In this document: positions 1 to 4,746 of the stretch, piece by piece
Layout: every line of letters begins with the position of its first letter
Numbering within the stretch: position 1 is the first letter of the stretch
Assembly (NCBI GenBank): GCA_020056645.1
Contig: JAGVHJ010000460.1
Span: 1 to 7,031 of the forward strand
DNA: 7,031 nt
From: Desulfobacterales bacterium
Lineage (GTDB): Bacteria; Desulfobacterota; Desulfobacteria; Desulfobacterales; JAHIVH01
Reading direction: 5' to 3'
Translations under genes and position numbers: made by a program
Notes under the pieces: model-generated
Databases searched by the model: none
The model's input: the letters and a program-made list of their open reading frames with translations, nothing else
Told to the model about the DNA's origin: nothing

Positions 1-134
1 GGCCTCAGCCAGCTTGCCAGTTCTATCGCAAAAAGCCTTCGAATCTCTCATCCGAAAAAAAGTAAATGTAACTTCACAAAAGGGCCTTTTTGCCATTGAA
101 ACAAGGCCATACTGAATAGTTGCAAACAATCTTC
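1..134. other. Left-edge intergenic region, no confident gene
   Basis: This is the downstream flank of the leftward lipoprotein gene. It holds the weak terminator-like hairpin listed separately. A minus-strand reading frame begins with ATG at 51 and is still open at base 1 (17 codons, beginning MRDSKAF). It could be the start of another leftward gene, but it has no good ribosome binding site and is too short to identify. Two plus-strand frames are also open from base 1 to about 99 and 114, so the end of a rightward gene cannot be excluded. I make no gene call here. Confidence 0.4.
78..108 (-). terminator. Possible terminator of the PhlG-like lipoprotein gene
   Basis: Read on the minus strand, GGCCTT (108-103) and AAGGCC (88-83) can form a 6-bp stem around a 14-nt loop. 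The stem is followed almost at once by CTTTTG. It lies about 27 nt past the stop codon of the leftward gene, the right place for a terminator. The stem and the run of four T are both short, so this is only a moderate candidate. Confidence 0.35.
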
Positions 135-998
135 CTATAAGCCGCTAAATTCATGGTATATATCAGGCAGAAAAGCGGCCAGATGATTGTATTCCCTTGA
201 ACAGTGCTTCATCATGCCCAATGCCGCCTCTTCATTAAAAATGATTTTTCTCAATGGCTGATCGAGTTTCGCCCCCATCCAGAAACGACTCCTCACTTCA
301 AGGCCGGTGTCTGTTTTTCGAAAAAGGTGGCACATATAGGTGTGATCAATCGTGACGCCGAATAGCCTTATCCCCACAATGCCGACAATCGCGCCTTCGA
401 CCCCATTCTTCTCAAATAGAGAGGTGTCAAAGCCAAACGCATCAGGAGGCATGAAGCAGATCGATAGTTCCATAACGCCCAGCCCCACATCCTCTATGGG
501 GTAATGGGGATTGTTCATGGTTCGCTCTTCCGGTGTCAAGGTGGGATCAGCCAATTGATCCAAATTCTTAGCACCAATGGCATAGTGGTCTCCCGGACAC
601 CAGATTTTATAGCGAATGTTTTTCAGGGCATGCCACCAGAACCACCATCGGACCATCTCCATGTCAACTCCGGGCATTTCGGTTCTCACAGCCACATAGC
701 CTGTACCCTCCTCTAATATACAATACCCGTTTTCCACCTCCAGATAACCCGGATTCTCCAGATCGCCGATCTTTTCAAAAGCCAGGGTCTGATCCGGCGC
801 AATCGGGCCGTATGCTATGGCATCCAAAACCTCAGATGGGTATTCGGCGAAATCGGTTGTATAATATTCGGCCTCTGGCATTCGCTTTTCCGTTGTGGTG
901 AGCTTGGCGTTCAGAGCCTCCATGTTTTCCGAACATCCCATCAAGTATAGGCTTATAGCGAGTGTTGCACTGAATAGAATCCGAAGGGTATTTAACAT
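135..998 (-). CDS. PhlG/phloretin-hydrolase-family zinc hydrolase, predicted lipoprotein
   Basis: This 287-residue protein resembles the 2,4-diacetylphloroglucinol hydrolase (PhlG) family, zinc enzymes that cut a C-C bond between an acyl group and an aromatic ring; phloretin hydrolase belongs to the same family. The Trp-rich stretch at residues 115-139 (MVRWWFWWHAL, then RYKIWCPGDHY) is the feature I recognise. Candidate zinc ligands are H138, E169, H265 and E269. The 31-residue gap between the first two and the HxxxE pairing of the last two match PhlG H129/E160/H270/E274 as I recall them. Residues 1-22 form a short basic start, a hydrophobic stretch and a lipobox-like L-M-G-C with C22 as the lipidated cysteine. 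Serine at +2 would favour the outer membrane under the E. coli rule. The start at 998 has AGAGGA 6 nt upstream. The true substrate is unknown. The gene is divergent from a TetR regulator and probably controlled by it. An exported, lipidated member would be unusual, since PhlG itself is cytoplasmic. Confidence 0.8.
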   Translation of the reverse strand: MLNTLRILFSATLAISLYLMGCSENMEALNAKLTTTEKRMPEAEYYTTDFAEYPSEVLDAIAYGPIAPDQTLAFEKIGDLENPGYLEVENGYCILEEGTGYVAVRTEMPGVDMEMVRWWFWWHALKNIRYKIWCPGDHYAIGAKNLDQLADPTLTPEERTMNNPHYPIEDVGLGVMELSICFMPPDAFGFDTSLFEKNGVEGAIVGIVGIRLFGVTIDHTYMCHLFRKTDTGLEVRSRFWMGAKLDQPLRKIIFNEEAALGMMKHCSREYNHLAAFLPDIYHEFSGL

Positions 999-1112
999 GG
1001 GCGGTCCTCTCTATTTTTTTAAAGGCTAAGGATTTCTATTGAAGGGCCGCCTAAGAAAATTCAACAAATATCGTTGAGTTGTTTTTTTCAGGCGCCAATC
1101 ATGATGCGATAA

Positions 1113-1130
1113 ATTAGAATGTATTCTAAT
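1113..1130. promoter_or_regulatory. Operator copy 1 (18-bp palindrome) for the TetR-family regulator
   Basis: ATTAGAATGTATTCTAAT is made of perfect 8-bp arms around a GT centre. The same 18 bases recur at 1159-1176. Length, symmetry and position between a tetR gene and its divergent neighbour fit a TetR-family operator. This copy contains the -10 box (TAGAAT, minus strand) of the hydrolase promoter, so a bound repressor would block that promoter directly. Binding by this particular regulator is inferred. Confidence 0.75.
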
Positions 1131-1152
1131 CGTCTTTAATGGGGTTTGTCAA
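1123..1152 (-). promoter_or_regulatory. Sigma-70-type promoter of the PhlG-like gene
   Basis: On the minus strand a perfect TTGACA -35 box (1152-1147) is followed by an 18-bp spacer and a TAGAAT -10 box (1128-1123), which matches TATAAT at 5 of 6 positions. The -10 box lies wholly inside operator copy 1. Transcription should begin near 1116, giving a leader of roughly 115-120 nt before the ATG at 998. The promoter is near consensus, so it is likely strong when derepressed. Confidence 0.7.
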
Positions 1153-1173
1153 TGGGTAATTAGAATGTATTCT
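1146..1173 (+). promoter_or_regulatory. Candidate tetR promoter, overlapping the divergent promoter
   Basis: On the plus strand TTGTCA (1146-1151) and TATTCT (1168-1173) are separated by 16 bp. The -35 box overlaps that of the leftward promoter, and the -10 box lies inside operator copy 2, so both promoters could be controlled by one repressor. The -10 match is only fair. It also implies a tetR leader of about 280 nt, so another start site nearer the gene remains possible. Confidence 0.35.
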
Positions 1174-1176
1174 AAT
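1159..1176. promoter_or_regulatory. Operator copy 2 (18-bp palindrome), identical to copy 1
   Basis: This is a second exact copy of ATTAGAATGTATTCTAAT. The symmetry extends by one A-T pair to 1158-1177. It starts 46 bp from copy 1, a little over four helical turns. It lies just upstream of the -35 box of the leftward promoter and overlaps the best candidate -10 box of the rightward tetR promoter, so it could serve autoregulation. Confidence 0.75.
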
Positions 1177-1457
1177 TTTTAATAAGGGAAATGGCGAGGG
1201 AGGGGGCCCACCAATCCGTCTAAAAAAGTCGAATTGAGAATTCTCCCCGCAACCGTAAACTCTTTCAAGGAAACGGCATTGATGGTATATCCAATTTTAT
1301 AACTATTCAGGATCTGTTCATGGACATGGAAAGAATTCCGGTTTGTTCGTTCCGCACTTTTTTTCAGGAGTTTCTTGCCAATAAAGCAAGATAGGTGCTG
1401 AATAGGCACAATGGAATAAGCAACAGGAGGCGGATGCAAAAAACGGAAGGTCATCCT
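1177..1457 (+). other. Long leader between the operators and tetR
   Basis: About 280 bases separate the operators from the preferred tetR start. I see no convincing gene, riboswitch or strong terminator in it. It holds small imperfect symmetries (GAATT-gag-AATTC at 1231-1243; CTTGC and GCAAG about 7 nt apart near 1374-1390). There are also very short plus-strand frames, a 10-codon one from ATG 1191 and a 24-codon one from ATG 1320 that stops in the tetR frame just upstream. Nothing shows that these are translated. Confidence 0.4.
1425..1450 (+). promoter_or_regulatory. Two competing ribosome binding sites for tetR
   Basis: AGGAGG at 1425-1430 is the stronger Shine-Dalgarno sequence but sits only 3 nt before ATG 1434, closer than normal. 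GGAAGG at 1445-1450 sits 7 nt before ATG 1458, the normal distance. The spacing and the usual TetR N-terminal length favour 1458, but not decisively. Confidence 0.45.
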
Positions 1458-2108
1458 ATGAAGCGGGCTCAACACAAATTGACAATCGAGAGAAGAGTGG
1501 TTGAGGTATCCCAGAAACTTTTTCTGGAAAATGGGTATTCAAAGACAACAATTAAAGATATTACTGAAAAAGCGGGTATCACCACGGGAAGTCTCTATCA
1601 TTTTTTCGGGGATAAAGAGGAAATATTACGCCATATAACCAAGGATATGTTTGATGCCGCCGCAGCAATGGCGGATGAAATAGGAGGGGGTGCGGGGCGT
1701 CCATGGCTTCGATTCGCCCTTGAAATCGGCATGCAGTTTTATTTTGTTCTGGCGCATAAACCAGTAGCGGAATTGTATCTGACCGCGCATCAATCGGGAA
1801 ATATCGGCCGGTTGATCCTCCAGTCCGCCCAGAGCAGGAATCAGGCCATTTTTCAGACCGTTCTTCCCCATCTAACGTCAGATGACTATTTTGTCATGTC
1901 TCTTGCAGTTAAAGGCATTGTTCACAGCTTTGTTCAGGAGGTTGTTCATAGCAAAAAAAAGCCAGATCCCGGGCTGATTTCCAGGGCCGTAGAAATGACG
2001 CTTCTTATTTTTCAAATTCCAAAAAACGAGATGACCAATACCATTCAGAAAACCCATGAACTCATCAATCAATATTTCGCCGATATCTACCGTACCGTCA
2101 GATCCTAA
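1458..2108 (+). CDS. TetR/AcrR-family transcriptional repressor
   Basis: This 216-residue protein has a typical TetR-family N-terminal DNA-binding domain. Residues 10-60 contain the pattern E-x-S-Q-K-L-F-x-E-N-G-Y, then T-T-I-K-D-I-T-E-K-A-G-I-T-T-G-S-L-Y-H-F-F and G-D-K-E-E-I-L. The recognition helix is near residues 41-50. The rest is an alpha-helical ligand-binding and dimerisation domain, as usual for this family, and its sequence gives no clear inducer. I chose ATG 1458 because GGAAGG lies 7 nt upstream and the resulting N-terminus has normal TetR length. ATG 1434, with AGGAGG only 3 nt upstream, gives 224 residues and is a real alternative. GTG 1395 is unlikely. The gene is divergent from the PhlG-like lipoprotein gene with twin palindromes between them, so it most likely represses that gene and perhaps itself. 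Confidence 0.9.
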   Translation: MKRAQHKLTIERRVVEVSQKLFLENGYSKTTIKDITEKAGITTGSLYHFFGDKEEILRHITKDMFDAAAAMADEIGGGAGRPWLRFALEIGMQFYFVLAHKPVAELYLTAHQSGNIGRLILQSAQSRNQAIFQTVLPHLTSDDYFVMSLAVKGIVHSFVQEVVHSKKKPDPGLISRAVEMTLLIFQIPKNEMTNTIQKTHELINQYFADIYRTVRS

Positions 2109-2404
2109 TCCATTTTTTGAAAACGAAATTGGGACAAAAAAAGCCTTTCCCTTAGAGATTTGGAAATACCAATATACCCAATTTTACTTTGTTTTGGTTA
2201 TTTTCAGTTCAGAATGGATATAGGCCTCCGGTGGCCCTGCCGGGAGCCAACATTTTGAAAAGGTTGACAAACACATCGTTTAGCCGCTTTTAGAAATAGA
2301 AATTGATCTCATCTGAGCGATCTGATCAAGCCTATTTGTCCAGATTTTTAAAATCTGGCCGCCGGCGGCATGAATGAATGGTATTTCAACAATTTCTTTT
2401 TCTC
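2109..2404. other. Convergent non-coding gap with several palindromes
   Basis: This stretch separates the ends of tetR (rightward) and the unknown flagellar-locus gene (leftward). I see no gene. It holds a hairpin at 2223-2248 with GGC/GCC and CCGG arms, weakly followed by ATTTTG, which is a poor tetR terminator candidate. It also holds an 8-bp inverted repeat, AAATTGGG (2126-2133) with CCCAATTT (2177-2184), and the palindrome group at 2303-2369 listed separately. No clear strong terminator is visible for either gene. Confidence 0.5.
2303..2369. repeat. Cluster of three palindromes
   Basis: Three inverted repeats lie close together. TTGATC (2303-2308) pairs with GATCAA (2324-2329). CCAGATTTT (2340-2348) pairs with AAAATCTGG (2350-2358) around one base. 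GCCGCCGGCGGC (2358-2369) is a fully self-complementary 12-mer that shares a base with the second. No T-run follows on either strand, so they do not look like simple terminators. They could be an extragenic palindromic element or part of a transcript-end structure. Confidence 0.5.
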
Positions 2405-2866
2405 TTAGATATAGTCCCCCCGGTTGAACTTGATATACTCGGTGCTCGCCTTGATCGCCGTCTGGTTGACAATCTCTTTCAGCGTGTCGTCGCTCTCACC
2501 AGCACCATTGGCATCCAGAAGCAGTTTTCCCGCCTCATCTTGAATAGCTGCGATCAGCGGTTCGATATCCTTCAGTGTCTTTTTCGGATTTTCAAGCTCT
2601 TTTGTGTAACTGTCCAGTTTATCGAGGAGAAAGTTGGTTCTCTCGAAAATATCGGTGGAAGCGGGTTCAACCGGAAATAGAGCCGTGGGCGTAATCTCAC
2701 CAAGAGATTGAACGGGGATTTTCATCTCTTCACCCGCCCCAGGAGTCGATTTTTTGTTTTCCAGGGCCGCGTCCAGAGCTTTCTGAAAATCCTGGCCCTC
2801 CATCTTCCTTGTATTTTGTTGTTTGAGGACGTGAGTCCCTTCGCTAACATGCGTAATTTTACCCAT
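2405..2866 (-). CDS. Uncharacterised protein in the flagellar region
   Basis: I do not recognise this 153-residue protein. It has no signal peptide, membrane segment or cysteines, and appears soluble. Residues 1-50 are polar and probably partly disordered (rich in K, Q, E, G). A Pro-rich linker covers about 51-72. Residues 73-146 look like two or three amphipathic helices, and the protein ends in an aromatic/charged tail (EYIKFNRGDYI). The start at 2866 is secure: AGGAGGAGG lies a few bases upstream. It follows flgM after a 182-nt gap that contains a hairpin and a good sigma-54-type promoter. Position and promoter suggest a flagellar or chemotaxis-linked role, for example an export substrate, chaperone or regulator. 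That is inference from context only; no motif proves it. Confidence 0.75.
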   Translation of the reverse strand: MGKITHVSEGTHVLKQQNTRKMEGQDFQKALDAALENKKSTPGAGEEMKIPVQSLGEITPTALFPVEPASTDIFERTNFLLDKLDSYTKELENPKKTLKDIEPLIAAIQDEAGKLLLDANGAGESDDTLKEIVNQTAIKASTEYIKFNRGDYI

Positions 2867-2909
2867 TTTTATCCTCCTCCCTGTTTGGTGTCATCCTGCC
2901 GGAAAAATA

Positions 2910-2925
2910 AGCAATAAACAAGCCA
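2910..2925 (-). promoter_or_regulatory. Sigma-54-type promoter of the 153-residue protein gene
   Basis: On the minus strand TGGCTTGTTTATTGCT matches the RpoN consensus TGGCACG-N4-TTGCW at all fixed positions except the AC pair. The GG and GC elements are exactly 10 nt apart. The predicted start, about 12 nt past the GC, falls near 2899. This leaves a leader of about 33 nt that contains the strong AGGAGG ribosome binding site of the downstream gene. Sigma-54 drives flagellar genes in many Gram-negative bacteria. I did not identify the enhancer-binding site. Confidence 0.6.
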
Positions 2926-3020
2926 TATTTGAATTTGGTCAAATTTTATGGAATATATTTGATATATCGGTTAGTTATATTTCGGGAGGGAAACGCATGG
3001 GGTCTTCGGGCCTCGGCAAC

Positions 3021-3043
3021 TATTTCCCCTTTTCGGGGAAATA
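3021..3043 (-). other. Perfect 9-bp hairpin just after flgM
   Basis: TATTTCCCC (3021-3029) and GGGGAAATA (3035-3043) form a perfect stem with a 5-nt loop, starting 6 nt past the flgM stop codon. No run of T follows on the minus strand, so it is not a classical intrinsic terminator. It may protect the 3' end of the flgM message or terminate weakly. It separates flgM from the independently promoted downstream gene. Confidence 0.5.
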
Positions 3044-3048
3044 ATCAC

Positions 3049-3363
3049 CTAAACAAGGTCGCTGACGTGGACGCCAACCATTTTTTCGGCTATTTTTTCG
3101 GGGTCAATTTGATAGCGGCCTTCAAGAATGGCGGTTTTAATGGCCTCCACTTGTTCGGTACGGACCTCCGGAGAAGCGGATGCCGCCGTCTTTGCGATCT
3201 GCAAATCCCTGGATGCTGCGGAGAGGCTCACCGTATCACCCCGAGTGGTTTCCGTCTTTTTTTCTGGGCTCTGGGCCTCACGCGATTCAAGCCGTTTGTT
3301 GTCCGTCACTTCCTTGACATAGGCTTGGTTATCATAGTTCCCTGGTTTATTTGTAATCTTCAT
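3049..3363 (-). CDS. flgM: Anti-sigma-28 factor FlgM
   Basis: FlgM binds the flagellar sigma factor FliA (sigma-28) and holds it inactive until the hook-basal body is finished, when FlgM is exported through the flagellar secretion channel. The 104-residue length is normal for the family. The N-terminal 40 residues are polar and low-complexity, as expected for the unstructured, exported part. The family signature begins at D43 (D-T-V-S-L-S), and the C-terminal helices at about 67-96 (VRTEQVEAIKTAILEG, then Y-x-I-D-P-x-K-I-A-E-K-M) correspond to the sigma-binding region. The ATG at 3363 has AGGAGG 6 nt upstream. It lies 22 nt after the DVU0524-like gene, so the two are almost certainly cotranscribed, probably from the sigma-28-like promoter at 3832-3859. 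That would give FlgM feedback on its own synthesis. Confidence 0.92.
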   Translation of the reverse strand: MKITNKPGNYDNQAYVKEVTDNKRLESREAQSPEKKTETTRGDTVSLSAASRDLQIAKTAASASPEVRTEQVEAIKTAILEGRYQIDPEKIAEKMVGVHVSDLV

Positions 3364-3385
3364 GGCGATCCTCCTAACTTCCTAC

Positions 3386-3808
3386 TTACGATTCCATATT
3401 TTTATCGACAACCGCTTTGGCGAGTTGATCAAGGCGTTGGATGACAAAGTGCGTATCTTCGACGGAAAGCGTTGTTTTTACCTTGTTGTTATTCTCGTCC
3501 ATCACATTAAACACAAATTGATGGTCGCTTTTTTGTCTAAAATCGATATCCTTGCCCAGCTCCTGCTTCAACTGGTTGACGATTTCCTGATCAACGTCGT
3601 TTTGAGGGCCGAAATTGGTGATTCGTTCTACAATATCCGACGCGACTTTTTCAATAATGGCCTTTCTTTTGCCTTCGGCGGAGAGGTTGATCTTATCGGA
3701 AGAGCTATCCTTCCCGAGGGATTTATTCCTCTCGATCATTTTGGTCTGACTTACCTGACGGCTGTAAACCTTCAGTACATTGTGTATTTGATATGAAGGT
3801 ATATCCAT
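3386..3808 (-). CDS. DVU0524-like FlgM-associated protein
   Basis: This 140-residue protein resembles the DVU0524 family, named for a Desulfovibrio vulgaris gene adjacent to flgM; its molecular function is not established to my knowledge. The recognisable part is the N-terminus, MDIPSYQIHNVLKVYSRQ. Residues 38-43 (D-K-I-N-L-S) echo the D-T-V-S-L-S signature at residue 43 of the neighbouring FlgM. The middle (about 46-86) looks helical and the C-terminal part (about 95-135) mixes strand and helix. There is no signal peptide or membrane segment. I chose ATG 3808 over the longer TTG start at 3847. The ATG has AAGGGGG upstream and begins at the conserved N-terminus, while the TTG start would lie inside the proposed promoter. 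The gene ends 22 nt before flgM and probably acts with it in regulating sigma-28. Confidence 0.8.
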   Translation of the reverse strand: MDIPSYQIHNVLKVYSRQVSQTKMIERNKSLGKDSSSDKINLSAEGKRKAIIEKVASDIVERITNFGPQNDVDQEIVNQLKQELGKDIDFRQKSDHQFVFNVMDENNNKVKTTLSVEDTHFVIQRLDQLAKAVVDKNMES

Positions 3809-3817
3809 TTCTTCTAT

Positions 3818-3824
3818 CCCCCTT
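3818..3824 (-). promoter_or_regulatory. Ribosome binding site that fixes the DVU0524-like start
   Basis: AAGGGGG on the minus strand lies 9 nt before ATG 3808. The predicted sigma-28 start point is near 3825, so the leader would begin almost at this site. This supports ATG 3808 over the upstream TTG at 3847, which would lie outside the transcript. Confidence 0.6.
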
Positions 3825-3831
3825 GGCTTCT

Positions 3832-3859
3832 TCTTCGGCAAGACCAAAAAAGAACTTTA
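3832..3859 (-). promoter_or_regulatory. Candidate sigma-28 (FliA) promoter of the DVU0524-like/flgM operon
   Basis: On the minus strand TAAAGTTC (3859-3852) and GCCGAAGA (3839-3832) are separated by 12 nt. The enteric FliA consensus is TAAAGTTT-N11-GCCGATAA. The -35 matches at 7 of 8 positions, the -10 at 6 of 8, and the spacer is one base longer. The site sits in the 76-nt gap between cooC and the flagellar gene pair. Control of flgM by the sigma factor it inhibits is known in other bacteria. Confidence 0.5.
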
Positions 3860-3884
3860 GAAAAAAAATCATGGGGCATGAAAT

Positions 3885-4643
3885 TTATAGAGAAAGAACT
3901 TTTTCCATTATTTTTTCAATCGCTTTGACAGAAGGTGAGGCCTCGTTCAGCTCCATGAGCGATTTCCGCTCCATGTCAAAGGTCCTGAGATTTTCGTCGT
4001 CAGGCACCGTTCCCCATACAGGGACGGCCATCTCATCGACCTCAGCCAAAAAGGCCTGATTCAGGGTTTCGGGGGCTCGAGTAACCACGATTCCCATCTT
4101 TCCCACCGTGAGTTTCAGCTCTCCCAGAAGTCCGTGAATGCGTTTCACCGCGCGAAGACCTCTTAGGGAATAGTCGGTGACGAGAAAGAGAAGGTCCACT
4201 TTTCCGCTGGTTCTCCGGCTCAGATGCTCCATGCCGGCCTCGTTATCCACCACCAGATACTTATAATCCTTTGAAAGCTCTTCCATGAACCGGTGAAGAA
4301 TATTGTTGACCATGCAGTAGCATCCGGTTCCTTCTTGACGGCCCATCACCAGAAGATCGTAGTTTTTTTCCTCAATCAGGACCTGATTCATCATCATCTC
4401 GATATAATTGACCTTGTCCATGCCGGAAGGAATCCCCTGGGGATCTTTCATGAAGTTTTCCCGGATATCCCCTACGGTTTTTGTCACCGGATTACCCAGC
4501 GTCTCCCCCAGGTTGCTGTTCGGGTCTGCGTCGACCGCAAGAACGGGCGTGAGATTCTTCGCCGTGAGATACCGGACGATGAGGGCCGAAAGGGTTGTTT
4601 TGCCCACACCGCCTTTTCCTGCTACTGCTATGACTTTAGACAT
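3885..4643 (-). CDS. cooC: CooC/AcsF-type nickel-insertion ATPase for CO dehydrogenase / acetyl-CoA synthase
   Basis: This 252-residue MinD/ParA-like P-loop ATPase matches CooC/AcsF, the maturation factor that uses ATP to help load nickel into CO dehydrogenase or acetyl-CoA synthase. It has the deviant Walker A motif G9-K-G-G-V-G-K15-T-T with signature lysine K10, a switch I stretch VDADPNSNLG (37-46) and a Walker B-like region VVDNEAGMEHLSRR (131-144). The metal-binding Cys-Tyr-Cys is at C108-C110; it corresponds to the CxC in the Carboxydothermus CooC1 dimer, and the flanking GRQEGTGCYC pattern is typical. Length is normal. The start has GAGGG about 8 nt upstream. It follows folD past a strong terminator hairpin with no obvious promoter of its own. 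Its one-carbon neighbours fit a Wood-Ljungdahl role, but CO dehydrogenase genes are not in the window, so CooC versus AcsF cannot be decided. Confidence 0.88.
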   Translation of the reverse strand: MSKVIAVAGKGGVGKTTLSALIVRYLTAKNLTPVLAVDADPNSNLGETLGNPVTKTVGDIRENFMKDPQGIPSGMDKVNYIEMMMNQVLIEEKNYDLLVMGRQEGTGCYCMVNNILHRFMEELSKDYKYLVVDNEAGMEHLSRRTSGKVDLLFLVTDYSLRGLRAVKRIHGLLGELKLTVGKMGIVVTRAPETLNQAFLAEVDEMAVPVWGTVPDDENLRTFDMERKSLMELNEASPSVKAIEKIMEKVLSL

Positions 4644-4684
4644 GATTTTTTCCCTCTCAAAAGATCTTTAACCTGTCTGACAAA

Positions 4685-4723
4685 CAAAAAAAAGAGGGCC
4701 ATCGACAGGGGCGGCCCTCTTTT
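4685..4723 (-). terminator. Strong intrinsic terminator after folD (bidirectional shape)
   Basis: AAAAGAGGGCC (4690-4700) pairs perfectly with GGCCCTCTTTT (4713-4723), an 11-bp stem with a 12-nt loop. On the minus strand the stem runs into nine consecutive T (4693-4685), a textbook Rho-independent terminator about 24 nt after the folD stop. The other strand also carries a short T-run. It stands between folD and cooC, so cooC needs read-through or its own promoter. Confidence 0.85.
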
Positions 4724-4746
4724 GTTACATCTGAATCAACAAACGG

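Noticed and set aside
1..51. Start of a further leftward gene (ATG at 51, 17 codons to the edge)
   Set aside because: There is no convincing ribosome binding site and the piece is too short to recognise, so it is mentioned only in the edge region note.
1179..1475. 98-codon minus-strand open frame over the divergent intergenic region and the tetR start
   Set aside because: It overlaps the tetR N-terminus, its protein has no recognisable pattern, and it would run through operator copy 2's flank. It looks like a chance frame.
2223..2248. Hairpin as an intrinsic terminator for tetR
   Set aside because: The stem has a mismatch and a wobble pair, only ATTTTG follows, and it lies 115 nt past the stop codon. 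It is not strong enough to call.
2960..2975. ACCGATAT on the minus strand as a sigma-28 -10 box for the 153-residue protein gene
   Set aside because: Six of eight positions match, but no TAAA-like -35 box lies at the right distance. The sigma-54 site at 2910-2925 is much better.
3809..3847. Longer DVU0524-like protein starting at TTG 3847 (153 residues)
   Set aside because: The extra 13 residues do not look like the family N-terminus, and the TTG lies inside the candidate sigma-28 promoter. ATG 3808 has a good ribosome binding site.
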